Assembly: GCA_001692895.1 (NCBI GenBank)
Contig: KV748291.1
Location: 1 to 64,000, forward strand
DNA length: 64,000 nucleotides
Source: Cenococcum geophilum 1.58
Lineage: Eukaryota; Ascomycota; Dothideomycetes; Gloniales; Gloniaceae
Direction of reading: 5' to 3'
Below, piece by piece: positions 10,783-23,000 of this stretch. The notes below the pieces were generated by a model, which did no database searches, was not told the origin of the DNA, and worked only from the letters and a program-made list of their open reading frames with translations. A program made the position numbers and the translations under genes. Position 1 is the stretch's first letter; each line of letters starts with the position of its first letter.

Positions 10783-13299
10783 CGGTAGTGGCTAAATCGC
10801 GGCTTTAGGCAAGGGGCGCGTTTAAACCTCCACGTAAGAAACTCTTAGATTCTTACTTACACGACGCTATTATACGCCAGTTCTCTAATGGCGCGTAGTC
10901 AGGAATTTTGAGAAAAGTTAAGAAACAGTAACATATTGGCGGTACACGGACGAGCTATTAAGAGTAGGAGTAGGTTTAGCTGGGGAGTAGTTAAGAAAGC
11001 TTTAACTTAACGTGCTAGTTTTAACGGCTTTTATTAAACAAATACTTGGAAACCTTATATACCTAATAAGTATTTACTAAATAAAATCGCGTTAATTAGC
11101 TTAGACTAATTATGGGAGGACCGAGATTCTAAACTAGTTAGCAATATTAAGCGGCTTAAGTTTATAAGCGCCTTTTATATCACCGAGTAAGCTTCCCCAA
11201 GGAAAATAACCATATCATACTAATTAATTCAGCGTGTACCTTAACGCTATTATTACAAGAGGTTGTTTATTTTACTATAATTTACTAGACTTCTAAGCGG
11301 GTAATATAGAGATAGGTAATAGTGCCAGTATAAGCGACGTAGCAGTCATTTAGTTTACGAAAGCATGTCCAAATCTTATCTACGTTGGCTTTAATAGTGG
11401 AATCCGGCTTACAGATAAGTCTCTACTTACTCTCTTTACGAATTGCCTAAACCTCCGCTATATACAATTTTCTAAAAACAATAAAATTAAAGGGAAGTTA
11501 AAGGGAACTGCGCTTAATTTACTAAGAGAGAAGCCCAAATTAGGAAAGAAGTTGGTTAAGCTAAGACTTACGGACTAAGCATAGTAGGAGAAGACATTTA
11601 AGACAGCGGTTAAGGCACTTTCTACGGCAAGGAAAAGGCTAGCAATTAAAGTGGGCAGCACACACGAAAGGCATAGTGACGTTAACACTTAGCTTAGTGG
11701 AAAGGAAATTTACGGCTATTAAGCGTTTAATGGACTAGGTGGCTTCGATTTATATAAGGGTTTTAGTGGACCCTTCTTAGAATAAATACCCTAGTTATAG
11801 TAACGCTCTTTATTTTTATAATATTAAGTATAAGACGGTAAAGTTGGTGAAAGGGAAATAAAACATTAAAAGAAGGGCGAAGAAGTAGACTGTAGGTATT
11901 TATACGTCTAAATTTTGTATACTTCTATAATTAAATTAAAACCCGCAATTTACGCTCGTTATTCCAGCTACTCTTTTTTATCGCATAATATAGACACTAT
12001 TTCTAGTTACCACTTTAAGTAATAACTAACCATATAGACGCCTGCTTACTTAATCAACGACTCTTTCTAGGCGATATTAGGAGTCTTACCTTAGCTGCAC
12101 TCTCGCAATGGATATAATCCTAAACACTATATATAAGGTAAGTATAATGCCTGGACATTAGTCTATTTACACTAGGCAAATCTCACTAAGCCCATAACGG
12201 TTACGAACTATAAGTAAAAACTTCTTAGTCTGACGAAGTGTTTCTCATTAATATATACTTATAATCTGGGATATAAAGTGCATTATATAACCAGTCCGAC
12301 TCCTTTAACTAAATAGTTGCACTTAGTGTACGTTCTACCAGGTCTGCAATACTTTTAAGGATTATTACACTTTACCTATAACATAGGCGTTAGCACGGTG
12401 TGGTCTATAATAAGAATCTTAATCTATTTAAAAGTAGTACCCTATATATAGGATGCATATAATTATAATATTACAGTGGAACCAATGCATAGTAAGCGGG
12501 GTATGATGCCGTGCGTAGCGATAAGGAGGGTAATATAGGTATATATCTAATAAGCGAATACCGGCTCCAAGAATATTCCTGTTGTTTCTCCTTTATTGGC
12601 ATTATTATTTTTTCCTAAAGAATTATTAGCCAAGCACTAAACACTAAGTAAGCTTGCACGTTTATCTTGGTATAATCCCTAGTTTTTTAAGCAATTACTA
12701 TCTTACAAACCTCTTTTATTAGCATTTAAGATGTGCTAGTAAAGGAATAAAACTCCTGCCTATTGGCCGGATTGCGCTAGCGGAGTTAGGCCATATAGCA
12801 CTTATAACCCCGACCATAATTTTATATAATAGTGCCCTAATACAGATATATAAGAAAGTCTATATAAAAATCTAACGCCGACTTCCTAAGCGAGTTTTAC
12901 TAAACGTAAGATAAATTGTCCTAACTACTAAAACCAGGCGAAGCCTTTTCCTAGCAACGATAATTAGGGATCTAGAGCTAAAAGTTATGGCAGTTTAACA
13001 GCATAACCGCCAGGAGTTTAGGTTATAGGTTAGATTTGGTGCTAGGCATATGTAGAGGTGTTACGGCTATAGTTATAGGTTTACTTAGTAAGCTTACTTA
13101 CTTTACCTTACTAATAAGAAGGATATTTTCTCTTTCTAATAGCCTCCGCTATCTTTATAAGTTAAATCTAGCAACACCTACTCTTATTTAAAATTAGCGC
13201 TTTAAACCTAAACCCTTCCCTATATATTAATGGCTACTGTAAATAAGCATTAATCTATCTTTAACTACCCAAACTTAATACCACTTACTCCCTACTAGC

Positions 13300-14091
13300 A
13301 TGTCCCTACCGTCCTAATTAGCCTTATTACGGCCTAATAGAAGTCCTCTCTAGGAGGGCGTTCTTAGTAGAGGCAGAACTGGCGTAGTAGTCCGCCGTAA
13401 TAATACTACCCTTAAACTTCCCTTAAAGTACCGCACAACTGGCCTTAGCGAAGCTTATACTAAGCTTTATAATAGATATAGTAATATCTCTTATAAATCC
13501 CTTTAGCATAAAAAGGAAGTCTACTAACGCCTAGGTCCAAATTGTGGTATTATCCCTTACCTTAACCTATCCGGTACTGGCATTTAAATGGCCCTAATAG
13601 AGAATGGAAATCTAAATGACTACCTAGCGTAATATCGGCCTGCTAAACCCGCCCAACTTACCTAGTTCTGGGAAATGGCGCGCACCCTTATCCATATTTA
13701 CGATCTTTGCGTTATTATTACTAATATTACTACCCAGAACTTTCTCCTTGCTACTAACCTGTCCGTTAAGTTCTTAAACTTCACTAAATCCTCTATTCTG
13801 CCCCTTAGTACCAATATACAGGCCGCTAATAACGCTAGCTACTTAATCTATACCAATATTAGCTAACTTAGCGCTATAATATATAAGATTATAACCAGGA
13901 AGCCGTGCAAATTTAATCTCTATAAGGGCTAGCCAGCTAGGCTAGCTACGGCCGCCTAGCCGCAGAGAAAGGACTTCCTTAGTATATAGGACATCTAGCT
14001 TAGTTTTATTATTAAAATATACTAGACTAAGGGTGCATTCTAGAACACACGTAGGCTTTTAGTAGTATTAAACTTAGTTACTTTAGAATAA
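13300..14091 (+). pseudogene. Protein kinase-like gene A, RIP-degraded
   Basis: One frame of about 264 codons from ATG 13,300 reads as a compact fungal protein kinase. It has a glycine-rich loop RGRTGVVV near 13,369, a VAIK-like TLKLP near 13,400, ENGNLNDYL near 13,600-13,625, and a catalytic loop read as VIITNITTQNFLL near 13,705-13,745. The following segment KFLNFTKSSILPL stands at the DFG position. The C-terminal tail includes a TKGAF element shared by this fungal family. The catalytic-loop Asp and the DFG Asp both appear as Asn, changes that fit RIP on the complementary strand. TAA/TAG codons interrupt the frame; no indel was noticed. Related fungal kinases are often linked to NLR-type loci, but the partner here is unknown. 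Confidence 0.75.
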
Positions 14092-14760
14092 GCGGCGGTA
14101 AGGTCTAGGGGAAATAGGTGGCTTGCCTCTATTACCTATATTTATTTAATGCCAGTAATAGTACGTAGGTATTTATTTAATTACAGTAACGGGCTAAGAA
14201 GCCCTACTAAAAGTGGATGTTATAGAATTTGTTTAATATATAAATTCCCTAACTATATAATACCTCTTAAGTGTATATAATCTTATCCCTCTCTATTTTA
14301 ACTATAGCTTGCGTTTAGAATAAAGGGTAAGTTATATATTACGACTTTAACAGGAGTAAAAATGTGGCTATACGGTGGTGCTTTATAGCTACATCACTAA
14401 GCTTAAGTCTTACGCAAAATTTAGTGGCTTATGTATGTATATATATATATTCTATTATAGCCATACACCGTTTAACTTAGGTATAGGCCGTTACTAAGCG
14501 CTAACTAGAGTAAACTAATACGAATTATACCGGCTCTAATTTAATAGCTAACTATAAGAGCTATTTCTCCTTTCTTTAACGCTATAATTAATATAGGAAA
14601 TAAAGAGAGAGTATACAAACCTAAGAGATAAAGAGTGTATATATATATCGAAATTCCATCCTATAACCTACCCGTATCCGCCTCTACCCTTAAAGAGCGC
14701 CTCTCTAGCTACTATTGCCGATAACTGCAATAGCTGCTTCCCTTAGTAGTAGTTTACTAA
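14092..14760. other. Intergenic RIP-degraded stretch
   Basis: This is TA-rich sequence with simple TA runs near 14,430-14,450 and 14,636-14,648. No coding signal can be supported. Confidence 0.4.
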
Positions 14761-14799
14761 GTTATATTGTTCTTAAATGGCCCAATACTAATAAGTAGG

Positions 14800-16240
14800 T
14801 TAAGAGGGCGGCGGTAATTGTATATTAAGGCGAGATCTAAAATAAAATTTAATAGAGGATAAGGATAGGGACCCGGTTACCCATACTGCTAAATTACAAG
14901 AATCCTGTCCTTCTCTTTCCTATATATTAGGCACTTATAGTATAAGGCTTAATATAGGCCCTGGTAGTTCACATAGCGTAGGTTTACTATTTTATACTAG
15001 AGATAGCCTTCTTAGCCACATATATCGCACGTATTAGGTTATATATAGTCTCTAGCTCTATATTTAAACCTTCTATATTTAAAATATGCCACTAAAGTAC
15101 GTCGCTCTTTAAATAGCAACACTATAATTGCACCCCCACTAAACAACATACTGTCTATCCTAAGAAGCTTCTCCGCGTCCTCCTTTATCGCTACCTTAAC
15201 TACTACTAATATGTGCTAGCCGCTAGGCCTTAGTCTTCTAAGCCATCTTATTATATATACCTCTACCCTATTCTCTACCCTAAACCGCTCTATAGCTAAC
15301 TTACTTACTTTCCCGCTATCTATATCTATTACTAGAGCCACTTTAACCTAGTCCGCTTTAACCGTATACTACTTAGGTCTAATAAGCCTAGCCCTAGGGA
15401 TATACGGTTTAAGCTACTAAGTAGTTATCTACCGGAACGCGGCCTCTTTATCCTTTTCTACTAAGAATTTAATAACGCTTATATTGTTGTTTACTTACCA
15501 TACTTAGAAGTCCTTAATTATGGCCCCTGTAAGTCTTTTAACATTACTTATACCCTATATAATAGTTTATTTTACCACCTTTATATTTACTACCTTCTCT
15601 ATTACTCCCTGTCCTATTTAGCTAATATTAATTACTAGCTAACCGTTAGGCTCCTTATAAGGGTTCCCGGTGCTTATTATTTATAAAAGAGTTATCCCTA
15701 ATCCCATTATGCCTCTACTAGCCGCAACTAACGCCTATAATTATGTTAATAGAGGCGATGCTAAAAAATTATTAAACTGCGTTTAGAGAGAACGGATCTC
15801 CTCTTAGAGTTCGGCGTATTAGCTTTTAAGGCTCTACTATTCTAAGTAAATCTCTATAAAGTCGTCTTAAACGCTTTTAATAATACTGTTTTAGTTTATA
15901 ATAATACTACTCTACTATGTTATAATTTCTTTTAGATTTATAATAAGCCTCGCAATTTCCTTTAAGTTAGTGCTTCTTTCCTCACGTTTAGGTGAGACGG
16001 AGACGCTTATAGTAGGGAATAGGGGTAGTCCATTCTACGTTGATCGTAGCGCGATTATTTATGTTTTTAGCGACTACTAGGCCTCTAGCGCCTTCGCGCT
16101 CGGTTTCCTTATATGTCCTCTTAATAGAGCTACTAGCGTAACTAAAGGTAGTATTACTAATACGTGTTTAGGAGTTAAAGTAACTATTAGGGCTTTGGGG
16201 CTTTATTTAGTGGGCCGTAGGAGCCGCCTTATAGCAGGAA
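14800..16240 (-). mobile_element. Tad-type LINE ORF1 (gag-like) fragment
   Basis: On the minus strand the decoded frame resembles the first ORF of fungal Tad-type non-LTR retrotransposons: a basic region, a segment KVSKLAIERFRVENRVEVY near 15,260-15,310, then KVAIKEDAEKLLRIDS near 15,150-15,200. The zinc knuckle follows at about 15,020-15,090. Its cysteines are read mostly as tyrosine (FKYRRFKYRARDY), exactly the TGC/TGT to TAC/TAT change RIP would give. A second knuckle-like stretch follows towards 14,950. I do not see the endonuclease/reverse transcriptase ORF downstream, so the element is truncated or rearranged. The limits are approximate. Confidence 0.65.
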
Positions 16241-16330
16241 CTAGATAAATAAAAGACTAAGATTTAATTAAAAGAATGTCTAAAATAAATATCCTCTTTT
16301 AAAAGTTCTCTTCTCCTATCCCAACGCTAC

Positions 16331-17990
16331 TTAATAAAGGGTATAGCTAGAGCAGGTTAACTGCCCTCCCTACTAGCTCCCGTAAGCTCTTAGTAAGTAC
16401 CATCTTAGCGTCTGCTAGAAGACTAAGTTTGCTATAGGCTTCTTAAATATTATATAATTATAATTATCCTATTCCGTACTTACCTTTAAGTTATCCGCTA
16501 TAGCTATACAATATAGCCCTACTTATTAACGCCTAAACAGTTTTAGCCAGTATAGCCTACCTTATATAGTCTACCTAGCCTAATACGGCCAACCTAGCCT
16601 AGCGTCTCTTTGCGCCACCTAAAGACCTCTATTAACCGCTGCTTATATTCTTAAAACCCTTTCTATAAGTGCTCTAAGAATTGCTATAAGGAGATCGCGG
16701 TAGCTCTAGCCCTAGTTAGCATCGTTACTAATATAATTTAGCCCGTATTACTGCCCTCCTAAAGGCGAAAGCGGTAATAGATACTAGATTTATATAAAAT
16801 AGATAAAACTAAAAAGGCGCTCCTCCTAGCTATTAAAGGGTGACTTCTAACGGCAGCGAGAGTAGCATTAGAGGCGTGACGTGTTTATTTAGCTATATGC
16901 TTAAGCGCCGAGCCTCACTACTATAAGCCACAACGCTAGCCTAATAACTTATTACTAGCTAAACTGGCCGGAAACAACTTACCTATTTAGCAGCGACAGT
17001 AACTATAACTATATTTATCGCACTACCTAGGTACCTACGGGATTTTCAGCTTATTCTTTAACTGTTGCGTATTATAATAAGGGCAACAAATGGCAGTCCC
17101 ATTCGGTTTCTCTATTAGTGATTTTATCGCGGTAGGTCTCCAATCTACACTATACTACTCCTCCTAAAAGCCGTCTTTTAAGCTAACCGGACCTTTATAG
17201 GTAGGAGGGCTTATATATAATATTATCTAAGCAATTAGTAAGCATAATAGGGCGGCCGTAAATTATCAATCTTTTGTCTCCACTCTTAGATCATTATACA
17301 GTTGCATTAACACAATAAAGGATATCCTAGAAAAGTCCGTCCAAGATGTTTTAAATTTAAAGTTAGAAGAACGCGCCCTTATTAACGGAATTATATACGA
17401 GATGGACTGCTACAGGGCCCTTTTAAATGTATTTCTGGACAATATATACAAATATATAGCAAGCCTTCTTCCCTCCGGCAAGGCGTAGGAATTTAAGGAG
17501 GCGCAGACGGTAATATCGCTTTTCCGTAGACGGAAAGCAGGCATAAAGGAATTAAAGAAGGCATGGAGGAAAGTATCGTGGGCTATTTTCCAGACAAAGG
17601 ACGTCCAGAAGCTTAAAAGAGACTTATAGGTTTATCTGTTTACATTACAGACATATAAATTATTTCTTTAGAAGTAAGTATTAAACTATTCCATTGAAGA
17701 CAATCTCTAGTACACTTAGTTATTTCACTAACTAAACGTCTCTCGTCTCTGTCTAGGCCGTCTCTATCTTAAGTCAAGAAAAGCACTGCCGAAATTGCGT
17801 CTATTATATATAAGACCGACATTATAACTATAGCGATATTTAATCTCCTAAAGTCCGTCTATAACATGCTTCCTTTACAAATTAGCAATAAAATAAATAA
17901 GTGCCAGCCAGTCTTTTTTAAAGATGCTCTTAGACGTTTAATCGAGCTCCCCTAAGAGTTTTATGTCTCTAAGGAAGTATATTAGGGAAT
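16331..17990 (+). repeat. Left arm of a large inverted duplication
   Basis: This arm of about 1.66 kb matches the reverse complement of 20,343-22,058. The match begins with the GC-rich terminal motif near 16,340, runs through the HeLo-like gene copy A and stops inside its ubiquitin-like domain (about 17,990). The two arms differ by many C/T and G/A transitions and a few small indels, as expected for a duplication mutated by RIP. Confidence 0.85.
17090..17990 (+). pseudogene. HeLo-like / ubiquitin-like domain protein, copy A (truncated)
   Basis: From ATG 17,090 the frame starts MAVPFGFSISDFIAVG, the hallmark N-terminus of a fungal helical (HeLo/fungal N-terminal STAND-type) domain. Amphipathic helices follow (CINTIKDILEKSVQDV; DNIYKYIASLLPSGKA; SWAIFQTKDVQKLKRDL). 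After about 250 codons comes the beginning of a ubiquitin-like ULD-type domain, read as QPVFFKDALRRLIELP near 17,907-17,955. Similarity to copy B ends near 17,990, so the ULD is cut off. TAG/TAA codons occur at several positions, first about 30 codons in. This family is often found with NLR and cell-death genes; the exact function is unknown. Confidence 0.68.
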
Positions 17991-18497
17991 ATTAACTAGA
18001 AGACGCCACGGATATAACTGGCGGCTTATAACTACTATAACGCCACGCTTAATACATTGTTGGTTTTAACTCTAAACATAGTTGCCTATTTTCTCTGCTC
18101 TCTCTATTCTTAGAAAGTAAAAGTTTCCTAATAGTAGGGCCAGTGTGGGTTAGCTATACTCCCTACTAATTCCTACGAGATAGAAGAACCTAATGATAGC
18201 GTCGCTAAGCGTTCGCCTAAGTGCGATTATGGTAATATCTGTTAAATAAGTGTATTTATAAATATTACTTACTACTACCTTAACCACCTCCTTTATAATC
18301 TCTATTTTGTTTACTCTTCGCTTAACAGACTCCTACTTAGCTAAGGTATTAGACGTCAGTTTTAGCCTAGTTTCGGCCTAGTTTTACTACCCTTATAGGG
18401 GTAACTACCTCTTATATATATAGTCTCTTTTCTTTATATATATAAGTTTTCCTTACTTATATTTTCAGGTCGATATAAGGCCGACTCTATATACCGA
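17991..18497. other. Spacer of the inverted duplication, left part
   Basis: This is unique RIP-degraded sequence between the breakpoint of the left arm and the tandem array. No gene is recognised. TA-rich runs occur near 18,410-18,450. Confidence 0.4.
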
Positions 18498-19790
18498 CTA
18501 TAAGAGTTAAAAGGAGAGCGTTAGCTATCTATTTAATAGACACTGCCTAGCTTAGGTTGGCTCCACTCACTTCCTATAAGAGTTAAAAGGATAGCATCAG
18601 CTATCCATTTAATAGACATCTGCTTAGCTATAGTCGGCTCTACTTACTCTCTATAAGAGTTAAAAGAATAGCGTTAGTTATTTATTTGATAGACATCTGC
18701 TTAGCTAGGGTTGGCTTTACTTACTCCCTATAAAAGTTAAAAAGAATAGCGTCAGCTATTTATTTAATAGACTTCTACTTAGCTAGGGTCGGCTCTACTT
18801 ACAAACTATAAAAGTTAAAAGGATAGCGTTAGCTATCTATTTAATAGACTTCTACTTAGCTAGGGTTAGCTCTACTTACTTTCTATAAGAGTTAAAAGGA
18901 TAGCGTCAGCTATCTATTTAATAGACTTCTACTTAGCTAGAGTCGGCTTTACTTACTCTCTATAAGAGTTAAAAGGATAGCGTCAGCTATTTATTTAATA
19001 GATATCTGCTTAGCTAGTATCAGCTCTACTTACGTTCTATAAGAGTTAAAAGGATAGCATTAGCTATCCATTTAATAGACTTCTGCTTAGCTAGGGTCGG
19101 CTCTACTTACCTACTATAAGAGTTAAAAGGATAGCGTCAGCTATCCATTTAATAGACTTCTGCTTAGCTAGGGTCGGCTCTACTTATATCCTATAAGAGT
19201 TAAAAGAATAGCATTAGTTATCCATTTAATAGACATCTGCTTAGCTAGTGTTGACTCTACTTACATCCTATAAGAGTTAAAAGGATAGCGTTAGCTATCT
19301 ATTTAATAGACTTCTGCTTAGCTAGGGTCGGCTCTACTTACTTACTATAAGAGTTAAAAGGATAGCGTTAGCTATCCATTTAATAGACTTTTACTTAGCT
19401 GGGGTCGGCTCTACTTACCCACTATAGGAGTTAAAAGGATAGCGTTAGCTATCCATTTAATAGATATCTGTTTAGCTAGGGTCGGCTCTACTTACTATCT
19501 ATAGAAGTTAAAAGGATAGTATCAGCTATTTATTTAATAGACTTCTGCTTAGCTAGGGTCGGCTCTACTTACTCTTTATAAGAGTTAAAAGGATAATATT
19601 AGCTATCCATTCGATAGACTTCTGCTTAGCTAGGGTCGGCTCTACTTACTGCCTATAAGAGTTAAAAGAATAGTATTAGCTATCTATTGGATAGACTTCT
19701 GCTTAGCTTAGGTCGGCTCTACTTACAATCTATAAGAGTTAAAAGAATAGTGTTAGCCATCAATCCGATAGATATATACTTGGCCTCTTA
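18498..19790 (+). repeat. 77-base hairpin minisatellite, about 17 units
   Basis: Sixteen intervals of exactly 77 bases on average separate the first CTATAAGAGTTAAAAGG (18,498) from the last (19,730), followed by a partial seventeenth unit. The consensus core contains GGATAGCGTCAGCTATCC, a 7-base-pair stem with a 4-base loop, then ATTTAATAGACTTCTGC and a TAGGGTCGGCTCTACTTAC-like end. Units differ mostly by C/T and G/A changes. Because 77 is not a multiple of three, the array is unlikely to encode a repeat protein. It sits in the loop of the inverted duplication. Confidence 0.9.
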
Positions 19791-20127
19791 CTTTAGTTTT
19801 GCAAAAATAACGGATCCTACGAAATGCATCCTATTTTATGCTTATTTTTTCCTGCTACTGGGACCTTTAGTAGTTTGAGGCATTAACCGCACAGCCTACC
19901 TTGTGCCATTTATCGTCTTGGAACTCAGCAATATACTTTATATTAACTATTTCAAATAAGAGTTTGCAATTAAAGCTATTTAGAAGATTTCCTCTTTAGT
20001 ATGGCATATAGTAAGGGTATAAGATGACATACCATTTAGTTATGCCTTGCCGTAAATCGGATTTGTTGTTTATGGTATTGCATTAGGGGTAAATTTAAAT
20101 AATTAAGCCTTTTACTTTAGAAGTAAG

Positions 20128-21247
20128 TTAAAAAAGTAAGGTCATCGCTACTCTTGCCCTAGCCGTTACTTTAAGATGCTAGTTATGGGCTAAAATAGCA
20201 CTTATCCCCACCGGGTCTTCTAGTTAATATTCTTTCTTAGCAACTTTGTTATGCCTAGGCATACCCTTAAATAATATCTTAAGGTGTCGTTGGAATCTCT
20301 ATATAACTTTTAGCCGCTATAATTCTCTAATATATTACTGCCTTCCCTAATATACTTCCTTAGAGACGCAAAACTCTTAGGGGAGCTCGATTGAACGTCT
20401 AAGAGCATCTTCAAAAAAGACTGGCTGGCACTTGTTCATTTTATCGCTAATTTGTAAAGGAAGTATATTATAGACGGACTTTAGGAGATCGAATATCGCT
20501 ATAGTTATAATGTTAGTCTTATATATAATAAACGCAATTTTAGTAGTGCTTTTCTCGACCTAAGATAGAGACGACCTAGATAAAGACATTTAGTTAGTAA
20601 AATGACTAAGTATACCGGAGATTGTCTTTAATAGAATAGTTTAATACTTACTTCTAAAGAAACGATCTAAATAGCTGTAATGCGTATAGATGACCCTATA
20701 AGTCTCTTTTAAGCTTCTAGACATCCTCTATCTAGAAGATAGCCTATAATACTTTTCTCTATGCCTTCTTTAATTCCTTTATGCCTGCTTTCCGTCTATA
20801 GAAAAGCGATATTACCGTCTATACCTCCTTAATTTTCCGTGCTTTACTAGAGGGAAGAAGGCTCGCTATATATTTATATATATTGTCTAGAAATGTATTT
20901 AAAAGGGCCCTATAGTAGTCTATCTCGTATATAATTCCGTTAATTAAGGCTTTATCTAAATTTAAATTTAAGATATCTTGGACGGACTTTTCTAGGACAT
21001 CCTTTTCTAGGACATCCTTTATCGTATTAGTGCAACTGTATAATGATCTAAGAGTAGAGACGAAAGATTAATAATCTACGGCTGCCCCATTATGCTCACT
21101 AATCGCTTAGATAATATTATATATAAGCCCTCCTACCTATAAAGGTCCGGTTAGCTTAAAAGACGGCTTTTAGGAGGAGTAGTATAGTTTAGAGCAGAGA
21201 CCTACCGCGATAAAATCACTAATGGAGAAACCGAATGGGACTGCTAT
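20128..21247 (-). pseudogene. HeLo-like / ubiquitin-like domain protein, copy B
   Basis: This is the inverted partner of copy A. On the minus strand the same N-terminus is read, but its start codon is ATA (21,247-21,245) instead of ATG, a RIP-type change. The helical domain follows. The ubiquitin-like domain continues further than in copy A, through a segment ending VAMTLLF just before TAA at 20,128-20,130. The span is not a multiple of three, so at least one small indel is present; a local duplication of GACATCCTTT near 20,995-21,020 is a candidate. It is therefore the more complete but still dead copy. Confidence 0.68.
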
Positions 21248-22058
21248 TTGTTGCCCTTATTATAATATATAATAGTTAAAGAATAAGCTAAAAATCTCAC
21301 AGGTACCTAGGTAGTGCGGTAAATATAATTATGGTTACTGTCGCTGCTAAATAGGTGAGTTATTTCCGGCTAGTTTAGCTAGTGGTGTTGTCGCTAATAG
21401 TGGTAGGGCTCAGCTCTTAAAAGTTAAGCGCGCAGCCAAATAAATACGTTACGCCTCTAATACTGCTCTCGCTGCCGTTAGAGTTACCCTTTAATAGCTA
21501 GGAGGAGCGCCTTTTTAATTTCATCTTGTATAAATCTGGCATCTATTACCGCTTTCGCCTTTAGGGGGGCAGTAATACGGGTAGCTTAGCTTTAAAGTTG
21601 CGGAACGCTTTTAAAACCTAAAAGCCAAAGTTAACAAGCTAAATTATATTGGCGACGATGTTAACTAGGGCTAAAGCTACCGCGATCTCCTTATAATAAT
21701 TCTTAGAGTACTTATAGAAAGGGTTTTAAGAATATAACTAGTAGTTAGTAGAGCTCTTTAGGTGGCGCAAAGGGACGCTAGGCTAAGTTGGCCGCGCTAA
21801 ACTATTATAAGGTAGGCTATGCTGGCTAGAGCTGTTTAGGCGTTAATAAGTAGGGCTATATTATACAGCCGGTTAGGTATTATATTATATAGCGAATAAC
21901 TTAAAGGCAAGTATGGAATAGGATAATTATAATTATATAATATTTAAGAAGCCTACGGCAAACTCGGTCTGCTAGTAGACGCTAAGATAGCACTTACTAA
22001 CAGCTCGCGGGAGCTAGTAGGGAGGGCGGCCGACCCGCTCCGGCCACACCCTTATAAG
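20343..22058 (-). repeat. Right arm of the large inverted duplication
   Basis: This is the reverse complement of the arm at 16,331-17,990. The outer end carries the GC-rich terminal motif (about 22,019-22,058), here much less mutated than in the left arm. The inner breakpoint is near 20,343. The spacer between the arms is about 2.35 kb. Confidence 0.85.
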
Positions 22059-22062
22059 GTGG

Positions 22063-22665
22063 CGAATTCTGTAGCCGTTTTTAGAGAGTTAAGTTAGTTA
22101 ACTAGACACATAGCTAAGGTTAAATTAGATCGCAAGGCTACGGGGCTAAGATTAGCCTACTTGCTAAGACTCCGCACAGCCATAGGCTTAGACTTACTTA
22201 ATTAACGTAAGTAAATTACTTCCTAGATATCACGTGGAATATACGGGGTCGTTTTGCACTAGCCGGAATTAGTAATCGCTTTAATTAGAGGTACTGACCC
22301 GCGTAGCAACCTTATATAAATTTGCGTACTATAGTAGATATAAGGCTAATAATGACTTTTTAATATTGTAATGAAGTTCTTAGGCTCGGATAGGACCCTA
22401 TTATAAGTTTTATAAGTAGTAAAAGCTTAATAGTGGTGTTATAGTAAAGGGATATTATTACGCCCTAAAAGGAGGCTCTCTGTAAATAAGGCGCGAAGGC
22501 GATAATATAAACATAATTTATAGATATAAAGGGTCTTAAATATTGCAGAGTAGCTACAGTATACGACTTATATATAATTATAGTGAAGTATAACGTGTGC
22601 GCAGAGTTATAGTTGCTTAAAGTTAAAGTAACGTCCGTCCCTGGGTCGAGAGACGTACCCTGTCG
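22063..22665 (+). repeat. Dispersed repeat, copy 1
   Basis: The stretch begins with GTGGCGAATTCT and runs through landmarks such as ATTAGAGGTAC, AAGGCTAATAATGACTT and GGCGCGAAGGCG. A second direct copy lies at about 26,233-26,775. A third, partial and inverted copy lies at 22,680-23,000, tail to tail with this one. The copies are strongly RIP-mutated. It may be an LTR or a nonautonomous element; no terminal structure or coding region is clear. Confidence 0.65.
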
Positions 22666-22679
22666 CGAGATAAAATATA

Positions 22680-23000
22680 GGTACTTTAAATTTAAGCAAC
22701 TTTAACTCTCTAAGCGTATTGAATATTCCCAAAGTTTTGTATATATTATAAAGTATACCTTCTTAAGAATACTCTTTGCCTCACTACGCCGAAAATAACA
22801 ATTATGTTGTTGCCTTCGCGCCTAACTGCGGAGAGCCTCCTTTTATATTATAAAAAGACCTTTTAATCCACAACACTACTATTGAGCTTTTTTCGCCTTT
22901 TAAATTTATAGAATAGTTAAATCTAGGTTTCCGAATCTTACTATACAGCTAAAAAGTCATTGTCGGCCTTATGGTTGCCGTAGCATGCTATATTATACGT
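22680..23000 (-). repeat. Dispersed repeat, inverted partial copy
   Basis: This shares AAAGGAGGCTCTC, GGCGCGAAGGC and TTAAAGTTGCTTAAA blocks with 22,340-22,660 in opposite orientation. The two copies meet near 22,665, forming a palindromic arrangement with a spacer of a few tens of bases. Confidence 0.6.

Larger units (their letters stand above)
10176..13290. other. RIP-degraded DNA without a recognised gene
   Basis: I see no protein family here on either strand. Notable items are a 40-base motif shared with three other places in the window (about 10,350-10,395) and a short telomere-like stretch at 10,747-10,782. The rest is TA-rich remains, with a less mutated patch around 10,440-10,720. 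Confidence 0.45.

Noticed and set aside
18498-19790. Possible CRISPR-like or tRNA-derived array
   Set aside because: Units are tandem without unique spacers, and no tRNA A/B box or cloverleaf is visible.
19687-19878. ORF at the end of the 77-base array
   Set aside because: It begins within a repeat unit of non-coding period and shows no conserved domain.
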